A DNA stretch of 64,000 nt, from positions 60,029 to 124,028 of the forward strand of contig NZ_JAELVQ010000012.1 in NCBI RefSeq assembly GCF_016428595.1, written 5' to 3'. The notes below the pieces were generated by a model. The model was not told the origin of the DNA. It was given only the letters and a program-made list of their open reading frames with translations, and ran no database searches. The translations under genes and the position numbers were made by a program. The number at the start of each line of letters is the position of its first letter. The first letter of the stretch is position 1. Positions 9,085-16,538 of this stretch are shown here, piece by piece. This DNA comes from Snuella sedimenti (lineage in GTDB: Bacteria; Bacteroidota; Bacteroidia; Flavobacteriales; Flavobacteriaceae).

Positions 9085-10947
9085 ATGTCTGTACAATCCA
9101 ATTACACCGAAGATAATATACGCTCACTTGACTGGAAAGAACATATTCGAATGCGACCGGGAATGTATATTGGGAAGCTAGGGGATGGATCGTCACCAGA
9201 TGATGGTATTTATATACTCTTAAAGGAAGTTTTAGATAATTCCATTGACGAATATGTGATGGGTGCCGGTAAGACCATTGAAATATCCATTCAAGGGACT
9301 AAAGTAACCGTACGCGATTATGGTCGTGGTATTCCCCTAGGAAAGGTCGTCGATGTTGTTTCTAAAATGAATACTGGTGGTAAATACGATTCAAAAGCCT
9401 TTAAGAAATCAGTTGGACTAAATGGGGTGGGAACAAAAGCGGTAAATGCTTTGTCATCTTACTTTAGAGTAGAGTCAACGCGCGAGAATCGCTCGGCATC
9501 AGCAGAGTTTGAACAAGGCAATCTGATTAACGAAGATCTGTTAGAAGAAACTTCGCGCAGAAAAGGAACAAAAGTGTCCTTTATTCCCGATTTAAGTATT
9601 TTTAAAAACTATAAATTTAGAAGTGAGTATGTTGTTAAAATGCTTAAAAACTATGTCTACTTAAATCCTGGTTTAACTATCGTTTTTAATGGTGAGAAAT
9701 TTTACAGCGAAAACGGACTAAAAGATTTATTAAGTGAAAACATTAATGATTCCGACTTATTGTACCCTATTATCCACTTGCGTGGAGATGATATAGAAAT
9801 AGCGCTAACACATAGCAAAACACAGTATAGTGAAGAATACCATTCCTTTGTAAATGGACAGAATACTACACAGGGAGGAACACATTTAAATGCATTTAGG
9901 GAAGCTTTAGTAAAAACACTTAGAGAATTTTACGGTAAAAATTACGATGCTTCTGATGTTCGAAAATCGGTAGTAAGTGCCATAGCTATAAAGGTTATGG
10001 AACCCGTATTTGAGAGTCAGACCAAAACAAAGTTGGGGTCAACAGATATGGGTGGCGATTTACCAACGGTTCGCACTTATATAAACGATTTTATAAAAAC
10101 GAACCTAGACAACTATTTGCATAAAAACCCAGAAGCAGCCGAAAAGATACAACGTAAAATATTACAGGCCGAGCGTGAACGTAAGGAATTGTCCGGTATT
10201 AGAAAATTAGCAAGGGATCGCGCCAAAAAGGCCAGTTTACACAATAAAAAGTTGCGTGATTGTCGCGTGCATTTTGGAGACACTAAAAACGAACGCAATT
10301 TAGAAACCACATTATTTATTACAGAGGGAGATTCAGCATCAGGAAGTATTACTAAATCACGAGACGTGAATACCCAAGCTGTTTTTAGTTTAAAAGGAAA
10401 ACCTTTAAACTGTTACGGTTTAAGTAAAAAAATTGTGTACGAAAATGAAGAGTTCAACCTGTTACAAGCCGCTTTAAATATAGAGGAATCTTTAGAAGAT
10501 TTACGCTATAACAACGTTGTAATCGCAACCGATGCCGATGTAGACGGTATGCATATTCGACTGTTGCTTATCACGTTTTTCTTGCAGTTTTTTCCTGAAG
10601 TGATAAAAGAAGGCCATTTGTATATTTTACAAACACCTTTGTTCCGTGTGCGTAATAAAAAGGAAACCATTTATTGTTATTCTGAAGAAGAACGTCGCCA
10701 AGCCATAGAAAAACTAAAGCCCAAACCAGAGATTACGCGATTTAAGGGATTGGGTGAGATTTCGCCAGATGAATTCCAACATTTTATAGGGGACGATATC
10801 CGTTTAGATCCTGTAATGCTGGACGATAATATGTCTATTGAAGAATTATTGGCTTTCTATATGGGTAAAAACACACCAACACGACAAGAGTTTATAATTG
10901 ACAACTTAAAAGTGGAACTGGATTTGATTGAAGAAGACAAAAATTAA
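9085..10947 (+). CDS. parE: DNA topoisomerase IV subunit B (ATPase)
   Basis: ATPase subunit of topoisomerase IV, which decatenates daughter chromosomes together with ParC. About 620 residues. GHKL fold: EVLDNSIDE (catalytic region, N52), [13 protein letters not shown], and the ATP lid [14 protein letters not shown]. Transducer domain: QTKTKLGS. Toprim: EGDSASGS (E414) and [10 protein letters not shown] (from residue 483). C-terminus: [13 protein letters not shown]. The short GHKL-proximal segment and pairing with a downstream parC distinguish it from GyrB. ATG 9085 ([10 protein letters not shown]) is used; an upstream in-frame non-ATG start at 9073 is unlikely. Its stop overlaps the next gene by one base (TAATG). 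Confidence 0.95.
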   Translation: MSVQSNYTEDNIRSLDWKEHIRMRPGMYIGKLGDGSSPDDGIYILLKEVLDNSIDEYVMGAGKTIEISIQGTKVTVRDYGRGIPLGKVVDVVSKMNTGGKYDSKAFKKSVGLNGVGTKAVNALSSYFRVESTRENRSASAEFEQGNLINEDLLEETSRRKGTKVSFIPDLSIFKNYKFRSEYVVKMLKNYVYLNPGLTIVFNGEKFYSENGLKDLLSENINDSDLLYPIIHLRGDDIEIALTHSKTQYSEEYHSFVNGQNTTQGGTHLNAFREALVKTLREFYGKNYDASDVRKSVVSAIAIKVMEPVFESQTKTKLGSTDMGGDLPTVRTYINDFIKTNLDNYLHKNPEAAEKIQRKILQAERERKELSGIRKLARDRAKKASLHNKKLRDCRVHFGDTKNERNLETTLFITEGDSASGSITKSRDVNTQAVFSLKGKPLNCYGLSKKIVYENEEFNLLQAALNIEESLEDLRYNNVVIATDADVDGMHIRLLLITFFLQFFPEVIKEGHLYILQTPLFRVRNKKETIYCYSEEERRQAIEKLKPKPEITRFKGLGEISPDEFQHFIGDDIRLDPVMLDDNMSIEELLAFYMGKNTPTRQEFIIDNLKVELDLIEEDKN

Positions 10948-11432
10948 TGCGAACCAACAATGGGAAAATAAGGAACGTTATTATTTCGGTATACTTTATA
11001 CTAATCGTGTTAGCTATCGTTATGTCGACCGTATTTAGTGCATTTAAAAATATTACAGGAAACCCAACACTTACGTTTTTATTATTTTTATTTGGTTTCA
11101 TCGCTTTGTTTTTTATTGTACATGCCATTTCTAAATACTTTGAGTATGACAGTGACGGTATGAAAGTCGTGTTAATTAATAGAGGCCTACTGCTTTCAGA
11201 TTATTTAAATTATAGGGAATTTAAGGTTGAGTTTGAAAAGCAACAGTTGGTATCCTATAAAATATACAACTACCTTGTTTTTAAAAGTTTGGTGTTGCAC
11301 ATTAAAAATAACCATAGCGGAACAAAACGAGTACACTTTAATGTTACCTTAGTGAGCAGAAAAAAGCGCAAATATATAAAGCAATCATTGCGAAAAATGA
11401 TGAAGGCTAATAGAAAAAAAATGAATAGTTGA
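10947..11432 (+). CDS. Small two-helix membrane protein between parE and parC
   Basis: 161 residues, not recognised as a named family. Two transmembrane helices (residues ~9-31 and ~42-62) form a hairpin. A soluble domain follows (YEYDSDGMKVVLINRGLLLSDYLNYREFKV...), which has the beta-rich look of a bacterial PH-like domain, and the tail is strongly basic (SRKKRKYIKQSLRKMMKANRKK). It starts in the stop of parE (TAATG) and its own stop overlaps the parC start (TGATG), so it is translationally coupled to both topoisomerase IV subunits. Whether it anchors or modulates the enzyme at the membrane is only inference from position; a role in membrane homeostasis unrelated to topology is equally possible. 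Confidence 0.8.
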   Translation: MRTNNGKIRNVIISVYFILIVLAIVMSTVFSAFKNITGNPTLTFLLFLFGFIALFFIVHAISKYFEYDSDGMKVVLINRGLLLSDYLNYREFKVEFEKQQLVSYKIYNYLVFKSLVLHIKNNHSGTKRVHFNVTLVSRKKRKYIKQSLRKMMKANRKKMNS

Positions 11433-14092
11433 TGATAGAAGAAAACGACGATTTGATTAACGATCAAGACGAACCACAGGAAACCATTACCCGGGTAACG
11501 GGCATGTATAAAGATTGGTTTTTGGATTATGCATCGTATGTTATATTAGAACGTGCCGTTCCTGCTATTGAAGACGGTTTTAAACCGGTGCAGCGACGTA
11601 TCATGCATTCTATGAAAGATTTGGATGACGGGCGCTATAACAAAGTGGCAAACATAGTTGGGCACACCATGCAGTACCACCCGCACGGAGATGCTAGTAT
11701 CGCCGATGCCATGGTGCAGATAGGGCAAAAGGATTTGTTAATAGATACCCAGGGTAACTGGGGGAATATACTAACGGGCGATAGTGCAGCCGCATCGCGT
11801 TATATAGAAGCCCGTTTGTCTAAATTTGCCCTAGACGTTGTTTACAACCCTAAGATAACCGAGTGGCAGGCCAGTTATGACGGACGTCGTAAAGAGCCGG
11901 TTAACCTGCCCGTAATGTTCCCATTGTTATTGGCGCAAGGAGGTGAGGGGATTGCGGTTGGACTTTCAACAAAAATACTGCCGCACAATTTTATAGAACT
12001 TATAGATGCTTCTGTAAAGCATTTACAAGGTAAGAGGTTTACAATTTTGCCTGATTTCCCAACAGCTGGAATTGCCGATTTTTCCAATTACAATGATGGT
12101 ATGCGTGGTGGCAAGGTACGTGTACGTGCCAAAATATCACAACTTGATAAAAACACTTTGGTAATTACCGAGTTGCCTTACGGTACAACAACCTCTTCTT
12201 TGATCGATTCTATTCTAAAAGCCAATGACAAAGGAAAAATAAAGATTAAAAAAATCGAAGATAACACAGCTGCACAGGTAGAAATATTAGTGCATTTACC
12301 TTCTGGGTTGTCACCAGATAAAACTATTGATGCCCTATACGCCTTTACAAGCTGTGAGTCCTCTATTTCACCCTTAGGATGTGTTATAGAAGATAATAAG
12401 CCCTTGTTTGTTGGTGTTACCGAAATGTTGCGCCGCTCGACCGATAACACCGTTGCGTTGCTAAAAAGTGAATTGGAAATAAAATTGGGTGAGCTTGAAG
12501 AACAGTGGCATTTTGCTTCTTTAGAACGTATTTTTATTGAGAATAGGATTTATCGGGATATTGAAGAAGAAGAAACTTGGGAAGGTGTTATAAAAGCGAT
12601 CGATACAGGTTTAAAACCGCACACAAAACACCTAAAGCGTGTGGTTACCGAAGAAGATATTGTGCGTCTTACAGAAATTCGTATCAAGCGTATTTCAAAA
12701 TTCGATATTGATAAAGCACAACAAAAAATAGATGCTTTAGAGGAAGAAATTGCACAGGTAAAACACCACTTAGCCCATATTATAGAGTATGCCATTGCCT
12801 ATTTTAACAGACTAAAAAAGGAGTATGGCGAAGGACGTGAACGTAAAACGGAGATTCGCACATTTGATGATGTTGATGCAACCAAGGTCGTGATTAGAAA
12901 CACCAAGCTATATGTAAATAGGGCAGAAGGTTTTATTGGAACATCGCTACGTAGGGATGAATATGTTTGCGACTGTAGTGATATCGATGACATTATCGTC
13001 TTTACAAAACAAGGTGTCATGATGGTAACAAAAGTAGACACCAAGACCTTTATAGGAAAAGACATTATTCATGTAGCTGTATTTAAAAAGAAAGACAAGC
13101 GTACCATTTACAATATGATTTATCGTGATGGAAAAAGTGGGCCTTCCTATATAAAGCGATTTGCAGTAACGGCCATAACACGTGATAAAGAATACGATTT
13201 AACAAACGGAAACAAAGGGTCTGTTGTCTTGTATTTTTCTGATAATCCTAATGGTGAAGCAGAGGTAGTTACGGTGTTGTTGCGACAAGCTGGCAGTATT
13301 AAGAAATTAAAATGGGATATCGATTTTGCCGATATTTTAATCAAAGGACGTGTTTCTAAAGGGAATTTAGTTACTAAATATTCGATAAAGCGCGTGGAAC
13401 TGAAAGAGAAAGGTGTTTCAACCCTAAAACCGCGGAAGATTTGGTTTGATGATGCTGTACAACGCCTAAATGTAGATGGCCGAGGTGAGTTGGTTGGGGA
13501 ATTTAGAGGCGAAGATCGTATTCTTATTATTAACCAGTCCGGTGTTGCAAAAACAATTATACCCGAGCTTACCGCTCATTTTGATGATGATATGATTGTT
13601 CTTGAAAAGTGGATTCCCAATAAACCTATTTCAGCAATTTATTACAATGGAGAAAAGGAACTGTACTATGTAAAACGTTTTTTAATTGAGAATGAAGGAA
13701 GAGAGGAACTATTTATTTCAGAGCACCCTAATTCAGTTTTAGAAGTAGTCTCAACCGATTGGAAACCTGTTGCTGAAGTCGTTTTTGCTAAAGAGCGTGG
13801 TAAGGATAGAAAAGAAAATTTAGAAATTAATTTAGATGCGTTTATAGCTGTTAAAGGTATTGCAGCTTTAGGTAATCAGTTGACGAAAGACAAGGTTAAT
13901 CAAGTTAACTTATTGGATCCAATTCCGTTTGAAGCTCCCGAACCAAAACATGCTGACGATATAGATGTCGTTGATGAGGAAACGGTTTCAAAGTCAGACA
14001 ATACGGAAGTTAGAAATTCTGATACAGTTGCTGCAGAAATTACGAATGACGATGCCGACACTGATAATGAAGGACAAATAACGCTATTTTAA
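11432..14092 (+). CDS. parC: DNA topoisomerase IV subunit A
   Basis: DNA cleavage/religation subunit of topoisomerase IV. 886 residues from ATG 11432 (MIEENDD). Winged-helix core: DGFKPVQRRIMHSM and GHTMQYHPHGDASIADAM. The catalytic tyrosine is in AAASRYIEARLS (Y124). A tower with coiled coil (KAQQKIDALEEEIAQVKHHLAHIIEYA) and a beta-propeller-like C-terminal domain follow. The tail is acidic (residues ~840-886, rich in D and E). The position equivalent to E. coli ParC Ser80 is Ala88 (HGDA), which bears on quinolone contacts and appears usual for Bacteroidota. It is coupled to the upstream membrane-protein gene by a 1-base overlap. Confidence 0.95.
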   Translation: MIEENDDLINDQDEPQETITRVTGMYKDWFLDYASYVILERAVPAIEDGFKPVQRRIMHSMKDLDDGRYNKVANIVGHTMQYHPHGDASIADAMVQIGQKDLLIDTQGNWGNILTGDSAAASRYIEARLSKFALDVVYNPKITEWQASYDGRRKEPVNLPVMFPLLLAQGGEGIAVGLSTKILPHNFIELIDASVKHLQGKRFTILPDFPTAGIADFSNYNDGMRGGKVRVRAKISQLDKNTLVITELPYGTTTSSLIDSILKANDKGKIKIKKIEDNTAAQVEILVHLPSGLSPDKTIDALYAFTSCESSISPLGCVIEDNKPLFVGVTEMLRRSTDNTVALLKSELEIKLGELEEQWHFASLERIFIENRIYRDIEEEETWEGVIKAIDTGLKPHTKHLKRVVTEEDIVRLTEIRIKRISKFDIDKAQQKIDALEEEIAQVKHHLAHIIEYAIAYFNRLKKEYGEGRERKTEIRTFDDVDATKVVIRNTKLYVNRAEGFIGTSLRRDEYVCDCSDIDDIIVFTKQGVMMVTKVDTKTFIGKDIIHVAVFKKKDKRTIYNMIYRDGKSGPSYIKRFAVTAITRDKEYDLTNGNKGSVVLYFSDNPNGEAEVVTVLLRQAGSIKKLKWDIDFADILIKGRVSKGNLVTKYSIKRVELKEKGVSTLKPRKIWFDDAVQRLNVDGRGELVGEFRGEDRILIINQSGVAKTIIPELTAHFDDDMIVLEKWIPNKPISAIYYNGEKELYYVKRFLIENEGREELFISEHPNSVLEVVSTDWKPVAEVVFAKERGKDRKENLEINLDAFIAVKGIAALGNQLTKDKVNQVNLLDPIPFEAPEPKHADDIDVVDEETVSKSDNTEVRNSDTVAAEITNDDADTDNEGQITLF

Positions 14093-14099
14093 CATGAAC

Positions 14100-14291
14100 A
14101 ATGGATAAGAGTTCCAAATGTCTCTTCGAGTGAAATTCTGGAAGAATTTAGTACTTCGACTAAGCCCGTATCGAGCTTGTCGAGATGCTCAGTAAAGCTG
14201 TCGAGAAGTACTTTTAGTGGGAAATTTATTTGTTTTCGATACACCAAATCACAGATTTGGCACTCAAACTGACATAAATTCCTTATCCATT
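14100..14291. repeat. Nested inverted repeats downstream of parC
   Basis: Outer arms AATGGATAAG (14100-14109) and CTTATCCATT (14282-14291) are perfect. Inside lie GTACTTCGAC (14151-14160) against GTCGAGAAGTAC (14200-14211) with a two-base bulge, and the hairpin CCAAATC-ACA-GATTTGG (14244-14260). The structure begins just after the parC stop, so it may end transcription, but the composition looks like a dispersed palindromic repeat. Confidence 0.45.
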
Positions 14292-14318
14292 ATTCAAGTT
14301 ATTTTAGATATACCAGCA

Positions 14319-14777
14319 TTACTGAACCTGTTTTAGTGTTGATAGGTAAACCCAAGCTATAAAAAAGGCTTGCAAGGGTACGCGAAACCACAAATAGGTT
14401 AAACCGTGACCATTGGTGGCTCCAGTTTGGTAATTTATATGGTGCATTGCGGCCTTAATGTTAGCCGGTAAAATTGCTATAAAGAAGATGATTAATGCCC
14501 ATCCCGTTAATACGCTGTAATTAGGATAAAACAAAGCAACGGCAAAAACTAATTCTAAAATGCCGGTGGCATAAACCATTTCAGTTTTTAAAGGTAAAAA
14601 ATCGGGAATGATTGCCTTCATACCATCAATAAACACAAAATGTCCAATAGCTGTAAATGTTAACATGGCAGCCATAGCAATTCGACCAGCTAGTCGGTAG
14701 TCAATAGTGTTTCTAACTAATTTTAAAACTGTAATCGAGATAATAAATGTGCCTAATAGTACAATCAATGGTTTCAT
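14319..14777 (-). CDS. DoxX-family membrane protein
   Basis: 152-residue inner-membrane protein with four transmembrane helices (starting MKPLIVLLGTFIISITVL). The DoxX-like core is LAGRIAMAAMLTFTAIGHFVFIDGMKAIIPDFLPLKTEMVYATGILELVFAVAL, including the conserved G-H-F near helix 2 and the P-D-F-L-P loop, and the C-terminus has HHINYQTGATNGHGLTYLWFRVPLQ. Members of this subgroup are annotated DoxX or MauE-like; function is unknown. ATG 14777 is preferred over an open extension to 14828 because the hydrophobic segment starts there and the extension overlaps a palindrome (ATGCCCA/TGGGCAT). A Crp-like regulator gene lies upstream on the same strand, but 500 bp away. Confidence 0.75.
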   Translation of the reverse strand: MKPLIVLLGTFIISITVLKLVRNTIDYRLAGRIAMAAMLTFTAIGHFVFIDGMKAIIPDFLPLKTEMVYATGILELVFAVALFYPNYSVLTGWALIIFFIAILPANIKAAMHHINYQTGATNGHGLTYLWFRVPLQAFFIAWVYLSTLKQVQ

Positions 14778-14828
14778 CTGTTTAAATTTTATTGTTTTAG
14801 AGGTCAGATGCGATGCCCAAATTATCAT

Positions 14829-15291
14829 ATTGGTTGGGTTTGCAACTTATTGTTAATGGGCATTTCATACGTTTAAGTTTTAGTAATTATTTAATAGTAA
14901 ATTAATTATAAAATTGAGAACGTATGCAATCGCTACGCTCTCACATTAAAAATTTTAAACATCCCCTTTGTGAAAAATGCTTAAAATTTATTGATGTTCG
15001 TTTCATTTGTTTGCTTTTGTTTAATCAAAAAGAATTCCTCGACGCTCAGCGTCGGGGTTTCCGTTGAAATTGTCATTCACGTTAAAACGGGAATCTAAAT
15101 ACAGAATTTCGGTTTTTGACCTTGTGAGGTCAAAATGAAACGAGCGAAACCTGTACTGAAATAGTCGAAGTATACCCCTATGGCTCTTTCATGGGGATAG
15201 TTCGTTTCAAGAAATTCTGTATTTAACATAAATCTTGAAAATCTATTTTACAAAGATCTATGTTGGCACGTTTTTTTACAATGAACCCAAG
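14829..15291. other. 463-bp gene-less gap with several hairpins
   Basis: I find no convincing ORF. The gap holds the right half of an ATGCCCA...TGGGCAT inverted repeat around the DoxX start, a GC-rich hairpin CGACGCT-C-AGCGTCG near 15040-15056, and the inverted-repeat element at 15096-15225 described separately. A promoter for the DoxX gene should lie at the low-coordinate end, but no clear TAnnTTTG box was found. Confidence 0.5.
15096..15225. repeat. 130-bp element with perfect 15-bp inverted termini
   Basis: The left arm TAAATACAGAATTTC (15096-15110) is exactly complementary to 15211-15225. The interior carries smaller hairpins (TGACCTT-GTG-AGGTCA near 15117-15132, and CCCC...GGGG around 15175-15197) and a phrase reminiscent of the dispersed repeats elsewhere in the window (CTGAAATAGTCGAAG). 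No coding capacity. Confidence 0.55.
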
Positions 15292-15858
15292 TTAAGAAAT
15301 CCGCTTACGAATACGACTTAATGCCTGGGGCGTAACACCAATATAGGAAGCAATATACTTTAAAGGAATTTGCTTAATAAGCTCAGGCCGCTCAGAAAAA
15401 AGATTTAAATAACGTACCTCGGCAGTTTCATTTAAAAGGGATAGTTCTCTTTTCGACTTTTTAAGGAATAAATCTTCACATGCCTTTCTGCCAATAACAT
15501 TACCAATTTTGGTAGTATTGTATATAACTTGAAGGTCATCATAGGTCAATCGCCAAAGCACAGTGTCTTCAATAGCTTCTACGGTATAAGTACAAGGCGA
15601 TTGCGTTAAAAAGGAATCGTAGGCGCTTACAAATGCATTTTTAAAAATAAACCCAAAAGTGAGGTCCTTGTCCTCGTTTGGTATATAGAAACGTATGGTG
15701 CCTTTTTCTATAAATGACAGATACCGTTCGGTTTCTCCTTTTTTTAAAATTGTTGATTTTTTTGGAAATTTTTGACATATTAACTTTGACGCAAAAATCT
15801 GCCAATCTTGATGCGTTATATTGAAGTTCGTTTCAAAGTGTTCTCGTATCTGTTCCAA
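15292..15858 (-). CDS. Crp/Fnr-family cyclic-nucleotide-binding-like regulator
   Basis: 188-residue protein with an N-terminal cupin-like cNMP-binding domain (FPKKSTILKKGETERYLSFIEKGTIRFYI...AFVSAYDSFLTQSPCTYTVEAIEDTVLWRL) and a C-terminal helix-turn-helix (PLKYIASYIGVTPQALSRIRKRIS). It lacks the R-S canonical cAMP phosphate-binding cassette, so the ligand is uncertain. This layout is the common Bacteroidota Crp/Fnr type, many of which are local regulators. No target is obvious. The nearest same-strand gene (DoxX family, 14319-14777) is a candidate by position only. Confidence 0.85.
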   Translation of the reverse strand: MEQIREHFETNFNITHQDWQIFASKLICQKFPKKSTILKKGETERYLSFIEKGTIRFYIPNEDKDLTFGFIFKNAFVSAYDSFLTQSPCTYTVEAIEDTVLWRLTYDDLQVIYNTTKIGNVIGRKACEDLFLKKSKRELSLLNETAEVRYLNLFSERPELIKQIPLKYIASYIGVTPQALSRIRKRIS

Positions 15859-15880
15859 AACCTATGTTATTTAGGGTATT

Positions 15881-15905
15881 AAAAAAGCGCCCTAAAGGCG
15901 CTTTT
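15881..15905 (-). terminator. Rho-independent terminator of the outer membrane protein gene
   Basis: Stem AAAAGCGCC (15883-15891) and GGCGCTTTT (15897-15905) with a 5-base loop. Read on the minus strand, the stem is followed by six T. It sits 22 bp past the stop of the gene at 15927-16388. Confidence 0.85.
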
Positions 15906-15926
15906 CGTTATATATAATGTATATAT

Positions 15927-16388
15927 TTAAAATTGATATCTAATACCTAAGGCAATATCAAAATCTAAATCATCGTTATTCGGGCTATCATCCCCAAAAT
16001 CAATCTCGGGTCTAAAATCTAAGGACAATAGCAATGGGATTTCAAAACTGTATTCAATACCAATATTTCCTGCTGCAAATACAAAAGTATTTATTTTATC
16101 AGCAATTCCTCCTCCAGCTCCAACATACCAGTTAAAATCACCATCTAAAGGGAATACCCATTGGTATAGGCCAGTAAGCTTGTATCCATCTTCGTCGTTA
16201 CCATCTCTCCAACCCAAATCAAGTTCCAAACGGTTGTTGTCCCCCAAGGCACGTTGGTATGAGATTTCGGCTCCAAAACCATTACTGTCACCTAAACGTA
16301 ACCCAAGGGCATTTTCAGAAATACTTTGCGCGTTAGAGCTTATAGCAAAACCAATTAAAGCTATTGACAATAAAAATAATTTTTTCAT
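15927..16388 (-). CDS. Small outer-membrane beta-barrel protein
   Basis: 153 residues: a Sec signal peptide (MKKLFLLSIALIGFAISSNAQ, cleavage after about residue 20) and then alternating amphipathic strands of an eight-stranded barrel (LGLRLGDSNGFGAEISYQRAL, RLELDLGWRDG, YKLTGLYQWVF, FNWYVGAGGGI, NIGIEYSFEIPLLLSLDFRPEI). It ends in the C-terminal aromatic signature GIRYQF expected for BAM-dependent insertion. Function is unknown; similar small OmpW/OmpA-barrel-like proteins are common in flavobacteria. It is monocistronic, with a strong terminator directly downstream and its start facing the divergent oxidoreductase gene. Confidence 0.8.
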   Translation of the reverse strand: MKKLFLLSIALIGFAISSNAQSISENALGLRLGDSNGFGAEISYQRALGDNNRLELDLGWRDGNDEDGYKLTGLYQWVFPLDGDFNWYVGAGGGIADKINTFVFAAGNIGIEYSFEIPLLLSLDFRPEIDFGDDSPNNDDLDFDIALGIRYQF

Positions 16389-16538
16389 AAGTTTAAATTT
16401 AAGTTTTTAGTTTGTTTCTTTTAGACTCATTAAATATAAACAAGTCACAATTAATTTCGGAATACTTTTACAAAAATAACGCCAAAAATGTATTTATATT
16501 TAACATCTCGTTAGAGTTATAAACATTTTCATTAAACT

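Noticed and set aside
12550..13065. Several minus-strand frames inside parC
   Set aside because: Shadows of parC coding sequence, serine-rich and without homology features.
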